Source: CAVTRI01 sp963737075
GTDB taxonomy: Bacteria; Actinomycetota; Acidimicrobiia; Acidimicrobiales; Palsa-688
Direction: 5' to 3'
DNA: 64,000 nt
Assembly (NCBI GenBank): GCA_963737075.1
Contig: CAVTRI010000001.1
Coordinates: forward strand, 868,001 to 932,000
Under the pieces are notes generated by a model. The model ran no database searches. It saw nothing but the letters and a program-made list of their open reading frames with translations, and was not told where the DNA came from. Made by a program: the position numbers and the translations under genes. This document shows, in pieces, positions 58,489-64,000 of this stretch; position 1 is the stretch's first letter, and each line of letters begins with the position of its first letter.

Positions 58489-59513
58489 CGCCGCTGCTCA
58501 TCGCCGCGGCCACGGCCCTCGGGGTGGCCATGCTTGGCACCCCCCTGCTCATCAGATGGCTGCAGGCTCACAAGATCGGTCAGCAGATCCGCGAAGACGG
58601 TCCCGAGGGTCACTTCTCCAAGGCCGGCACGCCGACCATGGGCGGCCTGGCCATCATCGCCTCCGGGGTGATCGGCTACCTGGTTGCCCACGTTGAGGGC
58701 ACGTTCACCACCCGGGGACTGGCGGCGGTCCTCACCATTTGCGCTGCGGCGCTGGTCGGCTTTCTCGACGACTGGATCAAGGTGACCCGTCAGCGCAGCC
58801 TGGGTCTCAACAAACGGGGCAAGTCCGCCGGCCAGTTCCTCGTGGCGGTGGCGTTCGCTGTGGTGTGCGTCACGTGGCTCAAGGTGGATACGCACTTGTC
58901 GTTCACCCGATATAACTCGCTCGGCATCAATCTGAACAAAGCGGGCTGGGTGATCCTGGCGGTGCTCATCATCCTGGGAGCCACGAACTCCGTGAACTTC
59001 ACCGACGGCCTCGACGGGCTTGCCGCCGGGTCGTCGGCGTTCGCGTTCGCGGCGTTCGTGGTGATCGGCTTCTACCAGTTCCGCCACTTCGACCTCTACC
59101 GCAACCCGGCGTCGCTCGACGAGGCGGTGCTCGCGGCCGCGATGCTCGGCGGCTGCGCCGGCTTTCTCTGGTGGAACGCGGCGCCGGCGCGCATCTTCAT
59201 GGGCGACACCGGATCGCTCGGCATAGGTGCGGCAATCGCGTCGCTGGCGTTGCTGGACAACGTCGACCTCTTGCTTCCGATCATCGGCGGGCTGTTCGTC
59301 CTGGAGACGCTGTCAGTGATCCTGCAGGTCGGCAGCTTCCATTTGTTCAAACGCCGCATCTTCCGCATGGCCCCCATTCACCACCATTTCGAGCTGCTCG
59401 GCTGGCCGGAGACGACCGTGATCGTGCGCTTCTGGGTCTTGGCCGGCTTGTTCACCGCCCTCTCGCTCGGTGTGTTCTACGCCGACTTCCTGGCCAAGGG
59501 CGGCAACGGATGA
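58485..59513 (+). CDS. mraY: phospho-MurNAc-pentapeptide transferase MraY
   Basis: MraY makes lipid I at the membrane from UDP-MurNAc-pentapeptide and undecaprenyl phosphate. The 342-residue protein has about ten transmembrane helices and the family motifs GHFSKAGTPTMGGLAIIAS, LVGFLDDWIKVTRQRSLGLN (Asp-Asp), ATNSVNFTDGLDGLAAGSSA and RIFMGDTGSLGIGAAIASLA, with APIHHHFELLGWPETTVIVR as the His-rich loop. Its ATG overlaps the murE stop (ATGA) and its stop overlaps the murD start. Confidence 0.96.
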   Translation: MTPLLIAAATALGVAMLGTPLLIRWLQAHKIGQQIREDGPEGHFSKAGTPTMGGLAIIASGVIGYLVAHVEGTFTTRGLAAVLTICAAALVGFLDDWIKVTRQRSLGLNKRGKSAGQFLVAVAFAVVCVTWLKVDTHLSFTRYNSLGINLNKAGWVILAVLIILGATNSVNFTDGLDGLAAGSSAFAFAAFVVIGFYQFRHFDLYRNPASLDEAVLAAAMLGGCAGFLWWNAAPARIFMGDTGSLGIGAAIASLALLDNVDLLLPIIGGLFVLETLSVILQVGSFHLFKRRIFRMAPIHHHFELLGWPETTVIVRFWVLAGLFTALSLGVFYADFLAKGGNG

Positions 59514-60853
59514 CCCGCGTGCTCGTGTACGGGTTCGGAATCAGCGGGCGAGCCACGGTGGCCTACCTCGCTGGCCGCGGTGACGACGTCGTCGTCGTCG
59601 ACGACGCACCGGGGCCCAGCACGGCCGCGGACGTCGAGGACGCCGGTGGGCGGCTCGCCGCGCCTGCCGCGCTCGAGGAGATCCTTGGCAGCGTTGACCT
59701 CGTGGTGCCGAGCCCGGGTGTCCCCGCCGGCCACCGTCTGTTCGGCCTCGCAGACGCCGCGGCCGTCGAGGTGCGCAGCGAGATCGAGCTTGGAGCGCAG
59801 GCGCTGGCCGCTCGGCCCGAGCCCCGGCCGCTGCTGGCCGCGATCACCGGGACCAACGGCAAAACGACGGTGACCAGTTGGGTCGCCCACCTTCTGCAGC
59901 AGGCCGGGCGACGAGCGATCGCCGCCGGCAACATTGGGCGGCCGCTGGTCGACGCCGCCGGGGCCGACGCGGACGTCATCGTGGTCGAGGTGTCGTCGTT
60001 CCAATTGCAACGCACGGCCACGTTCCACCCCCAGGTGACCTGCTGGCTCAATCTGGCTGCCGACCACCTGGACTGGCACCCGAGCATGGAGCACTACACG
60101 GCGGCGAAGGCCCGCATCTGGTCCAACCAGGCTGCGGGGGACACGGCCGTTATCAACGCCGACGACCCTGCTGTCACCGCGGCGGCTTCCCTGATCCCCC
60201 CGGGCGTGCACGTGCTGACGTTCTCGCTCGGGCCAGCGGACTACACGGTCCTCGACGGCTGGCTCGTGGGCCCGGAAGGGGTGCGGCTGGCCGCGGTGGC
60301 GACGCTCCCACGGGCGTTGCCGCACGATCTCGCCAACGCGCTGGCCGCGGCCGCCGTCGCCCGGGCCTCGGGCGTCGATGATGCCGCCGTGAAGGGCGGG
60401 CTCGCCGAGATTCCACTCCTCCCGCACCGGGTGACCCTCGTCGCCGAGATCGGCGGCGTCAGGTGGTATGACGACTCCAAAGCCACGACTCCGGCGTCGG
60501 TGCTGGCCGCGGTGGCCGGCTTCGATTCCGTGGTGCTCATTGCCGGCGGACGCAACAAGGGCCTTGACCTGTCCGTACTCGCGGAGTCGGCGCCCCCGGT
60601 GCGGGCGGCGGTGGCGATCGGCGAGGCGGCCGGCGAGGTGGAGCGAGCGCTAGCCGGGCAGGTGCCGGTGTGCGCCGCGACCTGCATGGCCGAGGCGGTG
60701 GCGGCGGCCGAAAGTATCTCCCGTCCGGGCGACGCAGTGTTGCTGTCGCCGGGCTGCGCCAGCTTCGACTGGTACCAGAACTACGCGGCGAGAGGGGACG
60801 ACTTCTCTCGGCTCGTCCGCGCCCATTTGGAGAAAGGGGACCGCCCGTGCTGA
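59510..60853 (+). CDS. murD: UDP-MurNAc-L-alanine:D-glutamate ligase MurD
   Basis: MurD adds D-Glu to UDP-MurNAc-L-Ala. The 447-residue Mur ligase starts MTRVLVYGFGISGRATVAYL, with VPSPGVPAGH, P-loop AAITGTNGKTTVTSWVAHLL, VVEVSSFQLQRTATFHPQV, NLAADHLDWHPSMEHYTAAK (Lys ligand) and LPHRVTLVAEIGGVRWYDDS, KATTPASVLAAVAGF. LLSPGCASFDWYQNYAARGD closes the third domain. A 4-base overlap links it to mraY and a 7-base overlap to ftsW. Confidence 0.95.
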   Translation: MTRVLVYGFGISGRATVAYLAGRGDDVVVVDDAPGPSTAADVEDAGGRLAAPAALEEILGSVDLVVPSPGVPAGHRLFGLADAAAVEVRSEIELGAQALAARPEPRPLLAAITGTNGKTTVTSWVAHLLQQAGRRAIAAGNIGRPLVDAAGADADVIVVEVSSFQLQRTATFHPQVTCWLNLAADHLDWHPSMEHYTAAKARIWSNQAAGDTAVINADDPAVTAAASLIPPGVHVLTFSLGPADYTVLDGWLVGPEGVRLAAVATLPRALPHDLANALAAAAVARASGVDDAAVKGGLAEIPLLPHRVTLVAEIGGVRWYDDSKATTPASVLAAVAGFDSVVLIAGGRNKGLDLSVLAESAPPVRAAVAIGEAAGEVERALAGQVPVCAATCMAEAVAAAESISRPGDAVLLSPGCASFDWYQNYAARGDDFSRLVRAHLEKGDRPC

Positions 60854-62025
60854 CCAGATCCGCCCGCCCCGTTTCCCCTTTGCTGTCGAAAGGGCGGCAA
60901 GCGAAAAGAGCTGCCGGGGCGCAAACGCTGACTCGCATGCGGCGCCGCAAGGGCAACCTGATGTTGCTCGTGACGCTGGTGGCGGTGCTCAACCTCATCG
61001 GCCTGGTCATGGTGCTGTCGGCGTCGTCGATCATCAGTATCCGCTCGTACGGGACGCCTTGGCATTTCTTCGTGCGGCAGGTGCTCTGGCTGGCGATCGG
61101 GTCGGTCGCTTTCTTCGTAGCGTTCCGGAGGGACTACCACCGGTGGCGGAACGTCTCCTCGTTGGCGATGCTGGCCTCGATCGGGCTGCTGATCGCGGTC
61201 CTCGTGCCGGGCGTTGGCACGACAGCGTCCGGCGCGTCGAGATGGCTCGGGACCTCGACGTTGGAGATCCAGCCGTCGGAACTGGCCAAGGTGGCGCTGG
61301 TGCTGTTCGCGGCGGACATCCTGGACCGCCGCCATGGCAACGGTGACTGGAAGTACGAGATGGTTCCGGTCGTGTGTGTCCTCCTGGTGCTCGGTGCGCT
61401 CGTCATGAAGCAGCCGGACATGGGAACGACGATGGTGCTGGCGACGATCGCGGTGGCGATGCTGTTTACCGCCGGGATGCCACGCGCACCCATGCTGGGC
61501 CTGGTGGGCGGCGGATTGAGCATTGCGCTGCTCATGGCCGTCTTGGCCCCGTACCGGATGCGCCGGCTGTTGTCGTTCCGCAATCCCTTCAAGGACCAGT
61601 CCGATGCCGGCTATCAGTCGGCCCAGGGCCTCGTATCGTTGGCTAACGGCCACGTCCTCGGCCATGGCATCGGCGCCAGCATCGCCAGCTACGGCTACCT
61701 GCCCAATGCCCAGACCGATTTCATCTTCGCGGTCATCGGCGAGGAGACAGGGTTGCTCGGCACGCTGCTGCTGTCCGGCTTGTTCTTCTGCCTGGGCCTG
61801 GTAGGGGTGCAGCTCGTCTGCCGGGCGCGCGATCGTTTCGGGGCGCTCATCGCCGCCGGAATCACGGCATGGCTGGTCGGCCAGGCGGTGATCAACATCG
61901 GTGCCGTCGTGGGCCTGCTTCCGGTGACTGGCGTTCCACTGCCGTTCGTGTCGTTCGGCGGCTCGTCGCTCGTGATCGCCCTCTTCGGCGTCGGCGTGCT
62001 GGCCAACGTGGGGAAGCAGTCGTGA
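60847..62025 (+). CDS. ftsW: septal peptidoglycan polymerase FtsW (SEDS family)
   Basis: FtsW is the SEDS glycosyltransferase that polymerises lipid II at the septum with FtsI. The 392-residue protein has a basic N-terminal 45 residues, then about ten transmembrane helices. SEDS motifs are RWLGTSTLEIQPSELAKVAL, MKQPDMGTTMVLATIAVAML, DAGYQSAQGLVSLANGHVLG (with the catalytic-region Asp), PNAQTDFIFAVIGEETGLLG and GLLPVTGVPLPFVSFGGSS. GTG 60847 overlaps the murD stop. Position between murD and murG supports FtsW over RodA. Confidence 0.94.
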   Translation: MLTRSARPVSPLLSKGRQAKRAAGAQTLTRMRRRKGNLMLLVTLVAVLNLIGLVMVLSASSIISIRSYGTPWHFFVRQVLWLAIGSVAFFVAFRRDYHRWRNVSSLAMLASIGLLIAVLVPGVGTTASGASRWLGTSTLEIQPSELAKVALVLFAADILDRRHGNGDWKYEMVPVVCVLLVLGALVMKQPDMGTTMVLATIAVAMLFTAGMPRAPMLGLVGGGLSIALLMAVLAPYRMRRLLSFRNPFKDQSDAGYQSAQGLVSLANGHVLGHGIGASIASYGYLPNAQTDFIFAVIGEETGLLGTLLLSGLFFCLGLVGVQLVCRARDRFGALIAAGITAWLVGQAVINIGAVVGLLPVTGVPLPFVSFGGSSLVIALFGVGVLANVGKQS

Positions 62026-63188
62026 CCCTTGTCTCTGCTCGGTTCGGTGTGGGGCGCCGTCGTTCCGCTCGAGCCACTGCGCAGATTTTCGCGGTGATCG
62101 CGGGCGGCGGGACAGGCGGTCATGTCATGCCCGCGCTCGCTATCGGCCGGGCGATCGTCGACGCCGGCCACCCCGCGCCCACCATCCGCTTCGTCGGATC
62201 GTCCCGCGGTTTGGAGCGCACGCTTGTGCCCGCCGCCGGGTTCTCAGTCACGCTGTTGCCAGGCCGGGGCATCGCGAGACGATTTACTCTCGACAACATC
62301 GGCGCCGCCGCCGGGCTGGTCGTTGCGGCGCTGCGGGCGGTGTGGCTGGTCGGCGGGTGGCGTCCCCGGGTCGTGGTGTCCGTGGGCGGCTATGCCAGCG
62401 TGCCGTGCGCCCTGGCGGCCGTCGTGTGGCGGATCCCACTCGTGGTCCAGGAGCAAAATGCCGTGCCCGGCCTCGCCAACCGCCTCTTCGGCCGGTTCGC
62501 GGCGGCTGCCGCCGTTGCCTTTCCCGGCACGCCCCTGCCGAACGCGGTCGTCACCGGGAACCCGGTCCGCCCCGAGTTGACCAACGTGGACCGCAGGCCG
62601 GCCGGTCGCCGGGCGTCCCGCGAGGCGTTGGGCATCCCCATCGACCGTCGGATGGTGGCGATCTCCGGCGGTTCACTCGGCGCCAAGAGGATCAACGACG
62701 CCGCCATCGAGTTAGCCCGTCACTGGGCGGACCGGCCGAACGTGGCCATCCGCCATGTCGTCGGCGCCCGGGACTGGGACGCGGTACGGGCAGCCGCTCC
62801 GGCACCGACGCCGGGGGGCCTGATGTACCAGCAGATCCGCTACGAGGATCGCATGGATCTGTTGTATTCGGCCGCCGACGTGGCGGTGCAACGCTCGGGC
62901 GCCAGCATTTTCGAGCTCGCTGTTGCCGGCGTGCCCGCGGTGCTGGTTCCGCTCCCGGGCGCCCCCGGCGACCACCAGGCCGTCAACGCCCAGCGCCTGG
63001 CTGCAGCCGGCGCCGCCGTGGTGGTACCCGACCATGAGCTGTCCGCCGATCGCCTCGGCGCCGAGCTCGAAAGGCTGCTTGGCGACCAGGCCCGTCTGGA
63101 TTCGATGGCGGCCGCGGCGGCCGCCGCCGCCCGCCCCGACGCCGCCGCCTGCGTCGCTCGCCTCGTGGAGGCGCACGCCCGTGAGTGA
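62022..63188 (+). CDS. murG: UDP-GlcNAc:lipid I N-acetylglucosaminyltransferase MurG
   Basis: MurG converts lipid I to lipid II on the inner face of the membrane. The 388-residue GT-B enzyme has the glycine loops FAVIAGGGTGGHVMPALAIG, VSVGGYASVPCALAAVVWRI, LVVQEQNAVPGLANRLFGRF, ISGGSLGAKRINDAAIELA and the donor site QRSGASIFELAVAGVPAVLV with LPGAPGDHQAVNAQRLA. The annotated start GTG 62022 overlaps the ftsW stop and gives about 20 extra basic residues before the first strand. The usual Q-N-H/A-V-P-G sequence is intact. Confidence 0.95.
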   Translation: MTLVSARFGVGRRRSARATAQIFAVIAGGGTGGHVMPALAIGRAIVDAGHPAPTIRFVGSSRGLERTLVPAAGFSVTLLPGRGIARRFTLDNIGAAAGLVVAALRAVWLVGGWRPRVVVSVGGYASVPCALAAVVWRIPLVVQEQNAVPGLANRLFGRFAAAAAVAFPGTPLPNAVVTGNPVRPELTNVDRRPAGRRASREALGIPIDRRMVAISGGSLGAKRINDAAIELARHWADRPNVAIRHVVGARDWDAVRAAAPAPTPGGLMYQQIRYEDRMDLLYSAADVAVQRSGASIFELAVAGVPAVLVPLPGAPGDHQAVNAQRLAAAGAAVVVPDHELSADRLGAELERLLGDQARLDSMAAAAAAAARPDAAACVARLVEAHARE

Positions 63189-64000
63189 CCGCAAGCTGGA
63201 CCTTTCGCACCCGCGCCGCATTCACCTGGTTGGTATGGGCGGGGCAGGCATCGGCGCCATCGCCGAAGTGCTGCTCGCCATGGGTCATCGGGTCAGCGGC
63301 AGCGATCTGGCGCCCTCGGACATGCTCGACCGCCTTCGCCGCCTCGGCGCGGTCGCCGACGTGGGCCATGACGCCGCCCACATCTCTGACGCCAACGTGG
63401 TTGCGGCCTCGACCGCGGTACGCCCAGATAACCCGGAGCTCGTCGAAGCCGGCCGACGCGGGATCCCCGTGCTCCGGAGGGCAGAGCTGCTGACTGCCAT
63501 CTGCGCCCGGCGGCGCACGGCGGCCGTCGCCGGCACTCACGGCAAGACGACCACTGCGACGATGTTGGCACTCGTCCTGGAGGAGGCCGGTTGGGCGCCC
63601 TCCTATCTGATCGGAGGGGACATCGCCGGCGTCGGGAGCGGCGCCCGTTGGGACACGACGGGGGAGTGGCTGGTCGTCGAGGCAGACGAAAGCGACGGGA
63701 CGTTTCTCGAGCTGCCGGCGGAGGCGGCGCTGGTGACGAGCGTCGAGCCCGACCACCTGGACTACTGGGGCGACGAACGCTCTCTCCGTGAGGGGTTCGA
63801 GGCGTTCCTGGCTGCGGCTGCAGGGCCGCGGGTGGTCTGCGCGGACGACCCTGGCGCCGCCGCTGCCGGCCAGGCGGCCGGCCCTGTGGTGAGCTACGGG
63901 ACGGCACCCGAGGCGACAATCGTGATGAAGGGGCTCACCTCTGACGACCGCGGGTCCCGGTTCGCGGCCTGGCGGGATGGTGAGTGCCTCGGCGAGGTGC
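63181..64000 (+). CDS. murC: UDP-MurNAc:L-alanine ligase MurC (cut by window edge)
   Basis: MurC attaches the first L-Ala to UDP-MurNAc. The first 273 residues are visible. They begin VSDRKLDLSHPRRIHLVGMG and include GGAGIGAIAEVLLAMGHRVS, the P-loop AAVAGTHGKTTTATMLALVL, YLIGGDIAGVGSGARWDTTG, LVVEADESDGTFLELPAEAA and TSVEPDHLDYWGDERSLREG. G-T-H-G-K-T-T is characteristic of MurC against other Mur ligases. The GTG at 63181 lies within the murG end (8-base overlap). The frame is open to the right edge. Confidence 0.95.
   Translation, partial: MSDRKLDLSHPRRIHLVGMGGAGIGAIAEVLLAMGHRVSGSDLAPSDMLDRLRRLGAVADVGHDAAHISDANVVAASTAVRPDNPELVEAGRRGIPVLRRAELLTAICARRRTAAVAGTHGKTTTATMLALVLEEAGWAPSYLIGGDIAGVGSGARWDTTGEWLVVEADESDGTFLELPAEAALVTSVEPDHLDYWGDERSLREGFEAFLAAAAGPRVVCADDPGAAAAGQAAGPVVSYGTAPEATIVMKGLTSDDRGSRFAAWRDGECLGEV

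Overview
The window is high-GC, gene-dense chromosomal DNA from an actinobacterium, probably an uncultured lineage near Acidimicrobiia (the class is inference). The phylum call rests on several points: actinobacterial LexA (SOS) boxes of the type CGAAC-N4-GTTCG, the lexA / divS-like / nrdR gene order, a DUF3040 membrane protein, an SPFH + ribbon-helix-helix pair, a short Erm(37)-like methyltransferase, and a recA intein of the Mycobacterium leprae type. No rRNA, tRNA, CRISPR array or insertion sequence was seen.

Layout. 0-5.8 kb: the end of an acyl-CoA dehydrogenase, a ferritin-like protein, a frameshifted SPFH membrane gene with its RHH partner, an ABC exporter pair and a GH43-like glycosidase. 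5.7-13 kb: a large HrpA helicase, a PLP decarboxylase, a decayed rhodanese remnant, an ArsR-AHSA1 fusion regulator behind two tandem operators, and a Thr/Ser-rich membrane protein. 12.9-15.3 kb: recA with its SOS box, split by a LAGLIDADG intein that carries two apparent +1 frameshifts. 15.3-23.3 kb: acylphosphatase, an Erm-like methyltransferase, and acyl-CoA metabolism genes (two acyl-CoA dehydrogenases, CaiB-type CoA transferase, PrpD-like protein, a pair of MaoC proteins) plus a two-domain VOC protein.

23.3-35.2 kb is a long co-directional run: miaB, miaA, an M48 protease, dapF, hflX, dapC, dapD, dapE, pncB, pncA and an NrtR-like Nudix regulator. It joins tRNA i6A/ms2i6A modification, lysine/meso-DAP synthesis by the succinylase route, and NAD salvage. 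35.2-38.1 kb is an SOS/nucleotide block: lexA, a LysM division inhibitor and nrdR share a control region with three LexA-like boxes, followed by a phosphofructokinase with the PPi-type residues. 38.1-43.4 kb holds tandem repeats, an inositol-phosphatase-family enzyme, threonine aldolase, an LmbE deacetylase, dinB and DUF3040. 43.4-48 kb is a minus-strand MoxR / DUF58 / transglutaminase operon. 48.1-51.5 kb holds four unrelated small-molecule, nuclease or hydrolase genes.

51.8-64 kb is the division and cell wall (dcw) cluster: mraZ, rsmH, ftsL-like, ftsI, murE, mraY, murD, ftsW, murG and the start of murC, mostly joined by 4-base start/stop overlaps and led by a promoter with 10-bp-spaced MraZ boxes. 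murF is missing from its usual place between murE and mraY. The meso-DAP made by the dap genes is the substrate of the DAP-type MurE encoded here.

Four apparent one-base frameshifts occur in otherwise well-conserved genes (SPFH gene, recA intein twice, maoC). This could reflect base-level sequence errors, so conclusions about broken genes need read-level support.
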